Shown here: positions 35,532 through 44,802 of the stretch, in pieces
How positions within the stretch are numbered: the stretch's first letter is position 1
How the letters are laid out: every line of letters begins with the position of its first letter
NCBI RefSeq assembly: GCF_900143535.1
Contig: NZ_FRFA01000002.1
Span: 310,001 to 374,000 of the forward strand
Direction: 5' to 3'
Source of the DNA: Tateyamaria sp. Alg231-49
GTDB lineage: Bacteria > Pseudomonadota > Alphaproteobacteria > Rhodobacterales > Rhodobacteraceae
Length of the DNA stretch: 64,000 nt
Notes under the pieces: model-generated
What the model saw: the letters and a program-made list of their open reading frames with translations, nothing else
What the model was told of the DNA's origin: nothing
Database searches by the model: none
Translations under genes and position numbers: made by a program

Positions 35532-36299
35532 ATGAGAAAATTTTTTCTCTCCGCCGCCGCCGCTTTGACAGTCATTGGCGCGGCCAACTCCGCATCTGCC
35601 GCAACTTGGAATTTTCAAACTGACGCGGATGCGTTCAAAAGTGCAAAGTCTTTCGAGGGTACTTTTGATCAAGTATACAGCGTCGCAGGGCTTGGCTCCA
35701 GTACCCGTGATGGAATCACTCTGAGTGCAAGCGCCACCAATACGAGTATTACGGACACCTCGATTCTAATTACTCCGTTTCTAGATGGTGGCAATGCGGG
35801 TTTGGGTGTTTGCTCAACGGGATTTGATGCAAGCGCAACAGAAAGTGGTTTTATTGGGCAAAGCCAGTGTTCGTCCGGTTACGATGAAGTCGGGAGTGGT
35901 ACGTATAGGCCTGGTGACGACAACCTCGTTGCTCCAGAAATCCTGAAGCTGACTTTTGGCAAAAACGTTAGCATTACAGATTTGTTTGTGCGTAACGGCG
36001 GTCATGGCTTGGGGAACGGTTCTCTCTTCATCAGCACTACAGGCAGCACCTTCGATGCAGCCGATGAGTATTCGATGAGTTCTGGAATCGTGAACCTGGA
36101 TGGGTTGGCATCTTCTTCAATGTTCTGGTTCACATCCACGGATAATGCAAATCCTGAGATTTATCTGAGCACGATGACGGTAGAAGAAGACCCGACGACA
36201 CGGACGAACCCGGTCCCGGTCCCGGCGGCACTGCCCTTAATGCTTGTTGGGGTTGGTGGCCTTGGATTTATGGCCCGGCGCAAGCGCAAGGCCGCCTGA
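35532..36299 (+). CDS. VPLPA-CTERM sorting domain protein
   Basis: A 255-residue exported protein. Signal peptide MRKFFLSAAAALTVIGAANSASA is cleaved before ATWNF. The C-terminal signal reads PVPVPAALPLMLVGVGGLGFM, then MARRKRKAA: VPLPA motif, hydrophobic helix, basic end. The middle is Ser/Gly/Asp-rich with no identified domain. AAAAGGAAAAAGAC before the ATG at 35532 is a strong ribosome binding site. It is the second protein of this class in the window and is followed by a bidirectional terminator shared with mdh. Confidence 0.85.
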   Translation: MRKFFLSAAAALTVIGAANSASAATWNFQTDADAFKSAKSFEGTFDQVYSVAGLGSSTRDGITLSASATNTSITDTSILITPFLDGGNAGLGVCSTGFDASATESGFIGQSQCSSGYDEVGSGTYRPGDDNLVAPEILKLTFGKNVSITDLFVRNGGHGLGNGSLFISTTGSTFDAADEYSMSSGIVNLDGLASSSMFWFTSTDNANPEIYLSTMTVEEDPTTRTNPVPVPAALPLMLVGVGGLGFMARRKRKAA

Positions 36300-36320
36300 G
36301 CCAAAGAACATATCGAATGC

Positions 36321-36352
36321 AAAAGGCCCCAGATCGCTCTGGGGCCTTTTTT
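36321..36352. terminator. Bidirectional terminator between VPLPA-CTERM gene and mdh
   Basis: AAAAGGCCCCAGA (36321-36333) and its perfect complement (36338-36350) with loop TCGC form a 13-bp stem. T-tracts flank it on both strands (TTTTTTC on plus, TTTTGC on minus), so it can end both convergent genes. Confidence 0.9.
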
Positions 36353-36369
36353 CTGTTCTGCAGTCAATC

Positions 36370-37359
<990 letters not shown>

Positions 37360-37499
37360 TTATTTGCGGCGTGTGCTAGCGCGCATGGGCGCGCCGCGCA
37401 AGTGCGCTGCATTGCAGCGCGAACATTCGTGATCGCTGGCAGCATATGAAGGCTTGCGCTAAAGGAGTGTTAACGCGGATTTTTTCGATCGGTCAGGAC

Positions 37500-38255
37500 A
37501 TGTTGCAGCTAGACATCTGGTTTTTTGCGATCGCCGCGCCTGCAGTCGTCTTTGCGGGTATTTCCAAGGGTGGGTTTGGATCGGGAGCGGCCTTTGCCGC
37601 GACATCGATTCTGGCGCTGATCCTAGAGCCGGGGCTGGCGCTGGGCGTGACCTTGCCGCTTTTGATGCTGATGGATGTGGCTGCCCTGCGCCCCTATTGG
37701 GGCAAGTGGGACTGGGCCATATCGCGCCGCATGATCCTTGGGGCGCTGCCCGGTGTGGCCATCGGTGCGTGGCTGTTTGCCCGTGCGGACGGGGATGTAT
37801 TCCGGGTTCTTATCGGGGTGATCTCGATCGCATTTGTGATTTGGCAGGTTGGCCGCGCCCAAGGCTGGATCAAACTGGCCGAGCGCGCACTGCCGAACTG
37901 GATTGGCGGTGCGACGGGGGCTGTGGCCGGGTTCACCAGCTTTGTCAGCCACGCAGGCGGGCCTCCAGCGGCTGTGTATTTGTTGTCTCTCAAGCTTGGC
38001 AAAACAGCCTACCAAGCCAATACAGTACTGATTTTCACAGCCATCAATGTTTTTAAATTTGTGCCATACGCCTTTCTGGGCATGTTCACGGTGCAAACTT
38101 TCACGGCCAATCTGGCGCTTGCGCCGTTTGCGCTGTTGGGAACCTGGCTTGGGGTCAAGGCGCATCACCTGATGCCTGAGCGGGCGTTCTTTATGCTGAC
38201 ATATGTGTTGCTGATCATGACAGGGACCAAGCTGATCTGGGATGGGCTGACCTGA
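37500..38255 (+). CDS. TSUP-family (TauE/SafE) membrane transporter
   Basis: A 251-residue transporter with about seven to eight membrane helices. FAGISKGGFGSGAAFAATSILAL and TSFVSHAGGPPAAVYLLSLKL are the two inverted-repeat motifs of the sulfite/sulfonate exporter family. The substrate is not predictable. An ATG at 37446 is in frame; the ATG at 37500 with AGGAC upstream better fits the usual start LDIWFFAIAAPAVVFAG. Its stop lies 62 bases from a hairpin facing the minus-strand gene beyond. Confidence 0.85.
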   Translation: MLQLDIWFFAIAAPAVVFAGISKGGFGSGAAFAATSILALILEPGLALGVTLPLLMLMDVAALRPYWGKWDWAISRRMILGALPGVAIGAWLFARADGDVFRVLIGVISIAFVIWQVGRAQGWIKLAERALPNWIGGATGAVAGFTSFVSHAGGPPAAVYLLSLKLGKTAYQANTVLIFTAINVFKFVPYAFLGMFTVQTFTANLALAPFALLGTWLGVKAHHLMPERAFFMLTYVLLIMTGTKLIWDGLT

Positions 38256-38317
38256 CAAAAGGATTTTGACCGCTGCCAACGGATGAACTGAGCTCGAAAC
38301 AACCTGATCAAGACACG

Positions 38318-38342
38318 AAAAAGGCGCACCAATTGGCGCGCC
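38318..38342 (-). terminator. Terminator for the minus-strand exported-protein gene
   Basis: On the minus strand, GGCGCGCC is followed by AATT and GGTGCGCC, then TTTTT. The stem is perfect apart from one G-T wobble. It lies 30 bases past the stop at 38372 and is oriented for that gene. Confidence 0.75.
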
Positions 38343-38371
38343 TCGCAATTTTTGCTGACCGTTTTATCTGT

Positions 38372-38704
38372 TCAGGCGTCGTTGCCTTTGGCAGGCAGGG
38401 CCTCGGCCAGTTCTTCAAATGCCTGACCGCTGGCAACCAGACAGGTTACGCCATTTGGCGACGTGACCGTAATCGTCCACGTGCCGGATTCTTCGGAGGC
38501 AAAAACCTCGACCACCGCATCATTAGCGCCCAACCCCATGGATTGACGGGTTTCGCCAAACCCTTCGGCCAATCGGTTCACCACCAACTCGCGCGGGCCG
38601 CAATTGCGGTTTTGCTGAGCGGCAGCCATTCCGGTTGTTACCAGATTGAACGTGGCAGCCATGACAAGCGCGCCCAGCGTTATCAGAGTTTTGTTCCGTT
38701 TCAT
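38372..38704 (-). CDS. Hypothetical periplasmic protein
   Basis: A 110-residue protein of no recognised family. The signal sequence MKRNKTLITLGALVMAATFNLVTTGMAAAQ is followed by NRNCGPRELVVNRLAEGFGE and EESGTWTITVTSPNGVTCLVASG. Two cysteines in the mature part could form one disulfide. A six-codon extension to 38722 exists, but AAGG eight bases before the ATG at 38704 supports the shorter form. It has its own terminator, so is monocistronic. Confidence 0.65.
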   Translation of the reverse strand: MKRNKTLITLGALVMAATFNLVTTGMAAAQQNRNCGPRELVVNRLAEGFGETRQSMGLGANDAVVEVFASEESGTWTITVTSPNGVTCLVASGQAFEELAEALPAKGNDA

Positions 38705-39048
38705 TTGTTCAGCCTTTCGCAATGGAAGGCGTCACCTCTGGTCATCTGGCCCAACCGGATCGTCCGGTGATGACCGGGCGGCCCCGGTTCATTTCGCATC
38801 CCGCACTCTCTATTTCCGCAAAAGTGTTCAGCGGCCCAGCTGAAACGGCGCTCCCGGAGAAGTCGGAATACGAAACAAGGTGCGCTCAGGCTCTGAATTA
38901 ATGGTTAACGCGCCGTGCGTCGGTCTGCTCAATTTGAATTGAGCCCGGTTCGTTACGGAATTTCACGCATTTGCGTGCGGGGGTCTTGAACTATCCGGAA
39001 ATAAAATGCACCTGTCCGCGCAATATTATGACTCATCCGGAGGCGCCC
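38705..39048. other. Intergenic region before the CoA-ester lyase
   Basis: No gene is supported; small open frames here lack start signals or protein-like composition. It contains the 18-bp palindrome at 38927-38944 listed separately. Promoters of the lyase-NnrU-DUF1737-mch run and of the divergent exported-protein gene must lie here. Confidence 0.5.
38927..38944. promoter_or_regulatory. 18-bp palindrome upstream of CoA-ester lyase
   Basis: GCTCAATT and AATTGAGC are perfect complements around TG, about 105 bases before the lyase start. An operator for a dimeric regulator of the EMC-pathway genes is a reasonable guess. It does not resemble the GTGATCAC element. Confidence 0.45.
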
Positions 39049-39903
39049 ATGGCCATCGCACGCCCGCTACGTTCTGTTCTTTATATCCCCGGATCCAAGC
39101 CGCGCGCTCTGGACAAGGCGCGGGGTTTGCCCGTGGATGCGATCATATTTGACCTGGAAGATGCTGTTTCCATTGAGGAAAAAGAAGCTGCGCGGGAAAC
39201 TCTCGCTGAGGCACTCGCCACAGGCGGTTACGGCGCGCGCATGAAAATCGTCCGCATCAACGGCCTTGATACCCCTTGGGGCGCCGATGACGCCAAAGCA
39301 GCGCTGAACATGGACGCCGACGCAATCCTGATGCCCAAAGTGTCGGCCCCGACCGATCTCGACGCGCTGGCAGCTATCACAGGTGACACACCGCTTTGGG
39401 CGATGATGGAAACCGCACTTGGGATGCTCAACGCGGGCCAAATCGCCACCCATCCGCATCTGCAAGGCATGGTCATGGGCACCAATGATCTGGCCAAAGA
39501 ACTGCAATCCCGCCCCCGTGCCGATCGTCTCGGGCTGCAATCGGGGCTTGGGCTGTGCCTGCTGGCAGCCAAAGCGCACGGCCTCGCAATCATCGACGGC
39601 GTTTATAATGCATTCAAGGATGAGGCAGGGCTGGACGCGGAATGTCAGCAGGGCCGCGACATGGGCTTTGACGGCAAAACACTGATCCATCCGGCACAAA
39701 TCGACATCGCAAATGCGGCCTTTTCCCCCTCCGAGGCAGACATCGATCTCGCCCGTCGCCAGATCGAGGCGTTCGAGGCGGCAGAGGCCTCTGGGCAAGG
39801 AGTCGCCGTCGTCGATGGACGTATCGTCGAAAATCTGCACATCGTAACCGCACGTGAAACGCTGGCCAAAGCGGACGCGATAGCGGCGATGATGAAAGGA
39901 TAA
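39049..39903 (+). CDS. HpcH/HpaI-family CoA-ester lyase (malyl-CoA lyase / thioesterase type)
   Basis: A 284-residue TIM-barrel enzyme of the citrate lyase beta / malyl-CoA lyase superfamily. RSVLYIPGSKPRALDKARGLPVDAIIFDLEDAVS contains the Arg and Asp/Glu that bind metal and substrate, and GKTLIHPAQIDIAN is the conserved C-terminal motif. In the ethylmalonyl-CoA pathway, Mcl1 splits methylmalyl-CoA and Mcl2 hydrolyses malyl-CoA. The short length and clustering with mesaconyl-CoA hydratase suggest an Mcl2-like or Mcl-type role, not distinguishable by eye. GGAGGCGCCC before the ATG at 39049 fixes the start. Confidence 0.8.
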   Translation: MAIARPLRSVLYIPGSKPRALDKARGLPVDAIIFDLEDAVSIEEKEAARETLAEALATGGYGARMKIVRINGLDTPWGADDAKAALNMDADAILMPKVSAPTDLDALAAITGDTPLWAMMETALGMLNAGQIATHPHLQGMVMGTNDLAKELQSRPRADRLGLQSGLGLCLLAAKAHGLAIIDGVYNAFKDEAGLDAECQQGRDMGFDGKTLIHPAQIDIANAAFSPSEADIDLARRQIEAFEAAEASGQGVAVVDGRIVENLHIVTARETLAKADAIAAMMKG

Positions 39904-39906
39904 GCG

Positions 39907-40461
39907 ATGTACTGGATCATTCTGGTTTTGGGTGTGGGTCTGTGGTGGGCCGCGCACCTGTTCAAACGTGTCGCGCCAGAACGGCGCGCGGCGTTAGGCG
40001 ATCCGGGAAAAGGCGTCGTTGCGGCGACCATCGCGGTGGGCATCGTGCTGATGGTGATCGGCTACCGCGGCACCGATTTTATCGCGGTCTGGTTCCCGCC
40101 CGGCTTCATGGTTCACATCAACAATACGCTGATGATCATTGCGATCTATATGCTCAGCCCGGCCCCCAAACGAGGCAAGCTAATCTCTGGCATGCGCCAT
40201 CCGATGCTGACAGGCTTTTCGATCTGGGCCATCGCACACCTCTTGGTGAATGGTGATCTGGCGTCGATCCTACTGTTCGGCGGCCTGCTGATTTGGGCCA
40301 TTCTGACAGCGCGTATCATCAATTCCGAAGAACCTGATTGGCAGCCCGGCCCCGCAGGCACCTACGCGAAGGACGGTATGTTCCTTGCCGGGTCGGTGAT
40401 CCTGCTGGGCGTGATCGGGATGATCCACAACTGGCTGGGTGTCTGGCCGTTTCCGAGTTAA
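39907..40461 (+). CDS. NnrU family membrane protein
   Basis: A 184-residue protein with five to six membrane helices and the NnrU-family pattern (MRHPMLTGFSIWAIAHLLVNGDLASILLFGGLL with the conserved His-Pro and Asn-Gly-Asp). Relatives are linked to nitrite/NO metabolism in some rhodobacters, but no denitrification genes are near. It starts three bases after the lyase stop and is probably co-transcribed. Confidence 0.85.
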   Translation: MYWIILVLGVGLWWAAHLFKRVAPERRAALGDPGKGVVAATIAVGIVLMVIGYRGTDFIAVWFPPGFMVHINNTLMIIAIYMLSPAPKRGKLISGMRHPMLTGFSIWAIAHLLVNGDLASILLFGGLLIWAILTARIINSEEPDWQPGPAGTYAKDGMFLAGSVILLGVIGMIHNWLGVWPFPS

Positions 40462-40465
40462 ACAC

Positions 40466-40669
40466 ATGAAACTATATCGTTTTTTGTCCGAAGAGGACAC
40501 ATCGGCCTTTTGCCACAAGGTGACTGAAGCGCTGAATAAGGGCTGGGCGCTGCACGGCAGCCCAACTCAGACATGGGATCACGCAGCCGGAGTGATGCGC
40601 TGCGGACAGGCTGTGACCAAAGAGGTTGAGGGAACATACACCCCCAACGTAAAACTCGGAGAGCAGTAA
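40466..40669 (+). CDS. DUF1737 protein
   Basis: A 67-residue protein with the DUF1737 pattern YRFLSEEDTSAFCHKVTEALNKGW ... VMRCGQAVTKE. Cytoplasmic, function unknown. The frame extends upstream to 40439, inside nnrU; the ATG at 40466, four bases after the nnrU stop, fits the family start. It abuts mch by two bases. Confidence 0.85.
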   Translation: MKLYRFLSEEDTSAFCHKVTEALNKGWALHGSPTQTWDHAAGVMRCGQAVTKEVEGTYTPNVKLGEQ

Positions 40670-40671
40670 CT

Positions 40672-41703
40672 ATGGGCAAGACCAATCAGGGGCGGTTTTT
40701 TGAGGACTATAGTGTCGGCGATGTGTTGACCCATGCGGTGCCCCGGACCGTGGGGGCGGGCGAACGTGCGCTCTATCATGCGCTCTATCCGGCGCGGCAC
40801 GCGCTCTATTCGTCTGACACCTTCGCCCAAAGCTGCGGTCTGACGGCATCGCCGCTGGACGACATGATCGCCTTTCACACTGTGTTCGGCAAAACTGTGC
40901 CGGACGTGTCGCTGAACGCCGTGGCCAATCTTGGTTACGCCGAGGGGCGGTGGCTGGCTCCGGTCTGGCCAGGCGACACGCTGACTTCGGCCTCAGAAGT
41001 GATCGGGGTCAAGCAGAACTCAAACGGCAAAACCGGGGTTGTGTGGGTCCGGACAACGGGGCGCAATCAGCATGGGGCACCCGTTCTGGACTATGTGCGC
41101 TGGGTCATGGTGCGCAAACGCGATATCGACGCCCCGGCCCCAGAAACGGTAGTGCCTGACCTTGCCAAAGTGGTCGCGCCTCAGACGCTTGTTGTACCTT
41201 CGGGCCTGACCTTTGATGGCTACGACACTGCATTGTCAGGAGAGCCACATCGCTTGAGTGACTACAAGGTCGGCGAACAGATTGATCATGTTGACGGTGT
41301 CACGGTGGAAGAGGCCGAGCATATGATGGCCACCCGCCTCTGGCAAAACACCGCCAAAGTGCATTTTGACACGTCAGCACGGCCTGATGGCACGCGTCTG
41401 ATCTATGGCGGGCACGTTATCTCAATGGCGCGCGCCTTGTCTTTTAACGGTCTGGCGAACGCGCAGATGGTGGTCGGACTAAATGCTGGCGCGCACGCAA
41501 ACCCCTGCCTGGCTGGCGACACCATCTGGGCCTGGAGCGAGGTGTTGGACACCGCCGAAACCTCTGCCCCCGGCGTGGGCGCAATCCGGTTGCGGCTGGT
41601 TGCGACCAAGGGCGGTGCGCCGTTTGCCTTGCGCGGAGAGGACGGCAAATACTTGCCCGATGTCCTTCTTAATCTTGATTATTGGGCGCTGATGCCAACC
41701 TAA
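40672..41703 (+). CDS. mch: Mesaconyl-CoA hydratase
   Basis: A 343-residue double hot-dog (MaoC-like) hydratase of the ethylmalonyl-CoA pathway, interconverting mesaconyl-C1-CoA and beta-methylmalyl-CoA. The family start GKTNQGRFFEDYSVGDVLTHAVPRTV, the first hot-dog domain around residues 5-155 and a second around 175-335 are visible. GGAGAG precedes the ATG. It follows the malyl-CoA lyase, NnrU and DUF1737 on the same strand with only short gaps, so it is probably the last gene of one operon. Confidence 0.9.
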   Translation: MGKTNQGRFFEDYSVGDVLTHAVPRTVGAGERALYHALYPARHALYSSDTFAQSCGLTASPLDDMIAFHTVFGKTVPDVSLNAVANLGYAEGRWLAPVWPGDTLTSASEVIGVKQNSNGKTGVVWVRTTGRNQHGAPVLDYVRWVMVRKRDIDAPAPETVVPDLAKVVAPQTLVVPSGLTFDGYDTALSGEPHRLSDYKVGEQIDHVDGVTVEEAEHMMATRLWQNTAKVHFDTSARPDGTRLIYGGHVISMARALSFNGLANAQMVVGLNAGAHANPCLAGDTIWAWSEVLDTAETSAPGVGAIRLRLVATKGGAPFALRGEDGKYLPDVLLNLDYWALMPT

Positions 41704-41805
41704 GCACGTTTCGCGCCCGACCACAGCATTGATTGCGCAGAAGCGATTGCGCGCGCCTGGTAATCGGTATCATCTCAGCGGCAACCGCATGAACGGAGGC
41801 CGCAC

Positions 41806-43041
41806 ATGACACATCCCCAGATCGACGCACAACGGGTCGAGGATATGATCCTGCAACTAGGAGAGATCGGGCGGCATTCCGATACCGGCGTATGGCGCAC
41901 CGCGTTTTCACCAGACTGGGTGGCTGCCAACTCTTTGGTGGCTCAGTGGGGGAGGGATGCGGGCCTAAACGTAAACTACGACACTGGCGGAAACCTGTGG
42001 GCAGTGGCCCAAGGGCGCGAAGCTGGCCCCTCGATCGTGACGGGGTCCCACATTGACAGCCAGTGTCCCGGCGGGCGGTACGATGGCGCACTTGGGATCA
42101 TCGCAGGTATGGTCGCGGTCAGTGCGCTGTATGAACAATTCGGCCCGCCTCGTCGTACGCTAGAGGTTGTCTCGCTATGCGAAGAAGAAGGCAGCCGGTT
42201 CCCCACCGCAGGGTTCTGGGGGTCCCGGGCTCTGGTCGGGCAAGCAGCGCCCGAGGATTGCGATGCAGTGTGTGACGCCAACGGAGTAAGCATCGGCGCG
42301 GCCATGACCGAGGCCGGATTTGATCCCACACGCATCCGCGAGACGGTGCGCGAAGATATAACGGCGTTCATTGAATTACACATCGAACAGGGACCTATCC
42401 TTGAGGACGCGGACCTGCCCGTGGCTATCGTGGATGCCATCACCCACATTCGGCAAACCGAGGTCACGCTTTATGGCACCTCGAACCACGCTGGTGCATT
42501 TCCGATGGACATTCGCAACGATCCGATGGCTGGCTTTGCGGAAATCGCAAGCGGCGTGATCGGCCATGCAGAGGCTCTGGGCCGTCCGGCTGTCACCACC
42601 ATAGGACATTGCGTGCCCAATCCCGGTGGCCGCGCCATCATTCCACGCTCGGTCACCTTTTCCATCGATGCACGCCATCCCGACCCAAAGGCCGCGCAGG
42701 CAATGTACGACGCCCATCTGGAAATGATCCAAGAGGTGGCTGCGCGGCGCGGATTGACATTTGACAGCACCATTTTGCTGGATCACCCGGCTTGCCAAAG
42801 CGACCCGGCACTTCTGGCGGCGCTCGACAGGGCGGCCGCAAAAACGGAGGTCCCAGTGATGCATATGGCCAGCGGGGCGGGCCACGATGCGCAGCAAATG
42901 GCACAGATTTGTCCTGTTGCCATGCTGTTTGTGCGCAGCTTTGAGGGGCGCAGTCATACGCCCGAAGAATTTTCAGAGCTCAGCGATTGCGTGGCCGGGA
43001 TCAAAGTGCTGGCCGCTGCGCTCTACGACCTGGCGTACTGA
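41806..43041 (+). CDS. M20-family amidohydrolase (allantoate / N-carbamoyl amino acid type)
   Basis: A 411-residue two-domain metallopeptidase-like hydrolase. The metal ligands sit in TGSHIDSQCPGGRYDGALGI and VVSLCEEEGSRF, later H in AFIELHIEQGP, and a C-terminal His in GRSHTPEEF. The closest types are allantoate amidohydrolase and N-carbamoyl-L-amino acid hydrolase; the substrate is not clear. GGAGGCCGCAC lies before the ATG. Neighbours give no pathway hint. Confidence 0.85.
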   Translation: MTHPQIDAQRVEDMILQLGEIGRHSDTGVWRTAFSPDWVAANSLVAQWGRDAGLNVNYDTGGNLWAVAQGREAGPSIVTGSHIDSQCPGGRYDGALGIIAGMVAVSALYEQFGPPRRTLEVVSLCEEEGSRFPTAGFWGSRALVGQAAPEDCDAVCDANGVSIGAAMTEAGFDPTRIRETVREDITAFIELHIEQGPILEDADLPVAIVDAITHIRQTEVTLYGTSNHAGAFPMDIRNDPMAGFAEIASGVIGHAEALGRPAVTTIGHCVPNPGGRAIIPRSVTFSIDARHPDPKAAQAMYDAHLEMIQEVAARRGLTFDSTILLDHPACQSDPALLAALDRAAAKTEVPVMHMASGAGHDAQQMAQICPVAMLFVRSFEGRSHTPEEFSELSDCVAGIKVLAAALYDLAY

Positions 43042-43098
43042 CGGATCGAACACCAACAATTCAGATGCGAGTCTGGGCCGCTCTGCTAGGGTCGCCCC

Positions 43099-43776
43099 AT
43101 GAACCGGTTGTGCGCCCCCGCTCTGGCAATTTTAGTGACGTTCGCCGCGACGACGCAGTCGCGCGCCTGCGACCTTGCGCTGCTATTGGCAGTGGATGTG
43201 TCGGGGTCGGTGGACAAACAGGAATACCGGATCCAGATGGACGGTTTGGCCGCCGCTTTACGCGATGGGATCGTCGCTGACGCGCTCGTGGATCAGCAAG
43301 CGCAGATCGCGCTGATCCAGTGGACAGGGTCTTCGCGCCAGCGCCAGACAATCCCATGGACTGCGATGCGCACCTATGCGGACGTACTGGCCCTCGCCGA
43401 TCAGATCGAAGCCGACCCGCGCATCTGGCGCAACTTTTCAACGGCCATTGGCGAAGCACTGGAAGTGTCGCGAGCAGCGCTTGCGCCGGTGGCGCATTGC
43501 ACGCGCCGCGTGATCGACGTTTCGGGTGACGGGGAATCGAACGAGGGGATCGAACCTGCGACCCAGCGCGCCTTGCTGAGCGCCGATGATGTCACCGTGA
43601 ACGCGATCGCTATTGAAACCGACGATGCAGATCTGACCGCCTACTTCTTTGAAAATTTGATCACTGGCCCCGGGGCCTTCGTCGTGACAGCAAACGGATT
43701 CGCGGACTACCCGGAACAAATCAAACGCAAATTGCAGCGCGAAACGACGCGGCAGGTGACGGATGTCGCGCAATAG
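43099..43776 (+). CDS. DUF1194 von Willebrand factor A-like secreted protein
   Basis: A 225-residue protein with a signal peptide (MNRLCAPALAILVTFAATTQSRA) and one VWA domain: MIDAS motif DVSGSVD, then NFSTAIGEAL and VIDVSGDGESNEG. VWA domains bind a divalent cation and partner proteins. DUF1194 members are periplasmic and of unknown role. The stop lies only seven bases before the paired GTGATCAC operator of the sdh cluster. Confidence 0.9.
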   Translation: MNRLCAPALAILVTFAATTQSRACDLALLLAVDVSGSVDKQEYRIQMDGLAAALRDGIVADALVDQQAQIALIQWTGSSRQRQTIPWTAMRTYADVLALADQIEADPRIWRNFSTAIGEALEVSRAALAPVAHCTRRVIDVSGDGESNEGIEPATQRALLSADDVTVNAIAIETDDADLTAYFFENLITGPGAFVVTANGFADYPEQIKRKLQRETTRQVTDVAQ

Positions 43777-43782
43777 GGCGTT

Positions 43783-43817
43783 TTCGTGATCACAGCCTTT
43801 TGCCCTGTGATCACGAA
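43783..43817. promoter_or_regulatory. Paired GTGATCAC operator upstream of sdhC
   Basis: Two perfect GTGATCAC octamers at 43786-43793 and 43807-43814, starts exactly 21 bp apart, inside 13-bp perfect arms: TTCGTGATCACAG at 43783-43795 and its complement at 43805-43817, with a nine-base centre. It lies 113 bases before the sdhC start. The matching architecture upstream of sucC argues for one regulator. A hairpin in RNA is possible, but no T-tract follows. Confidence 0.7.
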
Positions 43818-43929
43818 TTAGAGAAAACCGCAATTGTGCGCCAATTAACCGCGCCATGGACCCGCGTGGGGTACGTGACACCGGCGTAGAATAGAGTATC
43901 AATAGGGCAGGGAACAAAAAGGACGCATT

Positions 43930-44313
43930 ATGGCCGACGTCAATCGGGGCAATCGCCCGCTCTCGCCGCATCTTCAGATTTACCGTCCACAGTGGACGTC
44001 TATTTCCTCAATCATGGTGCGGATTACGGGCATCGGTTGTCTGCTCGCGTCTGTGCTGGTGGTGGCCTGGCTTTTGGCCGCAGCCTCATCCGAGGCGGCC
44101 TTTGCAGTGGTCGATGGCTTTTTGCGCAGTGTGCTGGGCACTCTGATCCTGACGGCGGCGACATGGGGCATCTTTTACCACATGCTTGGACGGCTGCGTC
44201 ACGTGCTGTGGGACTTTGGATACTTGGTCCGCGTGGAAGTGTCTGAGGACATGGCCAAGGGGATGTTTATCCTCGCAACCCTTCTCACAATCTTTGTTCT
44301 GGTCGTCACCTGA
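43930..44313 (+). CDS. sdhC: Succinate dehydrogenase cytochrome b556 subunit
   Basis: A 127-residue membrane anchor with three helices. It opens with the SdhC signature NRPLSPHLQIYRPQ, and a haem-ligand-type histidine sits in YHMLGRLRHVLWDFGY. AAAGGACGCATT lies before the ATG at 43930. First gene of the sdh cluster, downstream of the paired operator. Confidence 0.95.
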   Translation: MADVNRGNRPLSPHLQIYRPQWTSISSIMVRITGIGCLLASVLVVAWLLAAASSEAAFAVVDGFLRSVLGTLILTAATWGIFYHMLGRLRHVLWDFGYLVRVEVSEDMAKGMFILATLLTIFVLVVT

Positions 44314-44325
44314 GGAGGGGTTGAT

Positions 44326-44697
44326 ATGCGCTATTTGACAGATCGCAAACGTGCGTCAGGGCTGGGATCCGGTCGTGAAGGAACGCATCACCACTGGCAG
44401 ATGATGGTTAGCTCGATCCTTCTGGTTCCGCTGGTCCCCATCCTCGTGATGCTTTTCGGGGGAGCACTTGGAGGCACCCACGAAGAAGTGCTTGCCTATT
44501 TCAGCCGCCCAATACCGGCGATTCTGATGGGCCTGTCACTGATCGTGATCGTTGTGCACCTGATGCGCGAGACGCATGCCGCAATCGAAGACTACGTGCA
44601 TGGCACTGCAGGAAAGCTGACGCTGATCGCTACGACGGCGTTTTCCTACACGATCATTGCTGCCGGGTTGTTCGCAATCGCGCGCATCGCACTTTGA
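44326..44697 (+). CDS. sdhD: Succinate dehydrogenase hydrophobic anchor subunit
   Basis: A 123-residue membrane anchor with three helices (MVSSILLVPLVPILVMLF, IPAILMGLSLIVIVVHLM, TLIATTAFSYTIIAAGLFAI). Opening residues RKRASGLGSGREGTHHHW resemble the family start, and His in VHLMRETHAAIEDYVHG lies where haem and quinone contacts fall. GAGGAGGGG precedes the ATG, 12 bases after the sdhC stop. Confidence 0.92.
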   Translation: MRYLTDRKRASGLGSGREGTHHHWQMMVSSILLVPLVPILVMLFGGALGGTHEEVLAYFSRPIPAILMGLSLIVIVVHLMRETHAAIEDYVHGTAGKLTLIATTAFSYTIIAAGLFAIARIAL

Positions 44698-44802
44698 GTT
44701 GCCAACGCGCGTTTCGCGCGATGAATTTAAACACCGGCGCGGTTCCCCGCGCAAAGATGACAATGGCGCCCGGCGCCAAGCATGAAACAGGAGGCCTGAC
44801 AA

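Noticed and set aside
37422-37436. GTGATCAC-like half-motif upstream of mdh
   Set aside because: Only one imperfect copy (TTCGTGATCGC) and no partner at 21 bp, so not counted with the sdh and suc operators.
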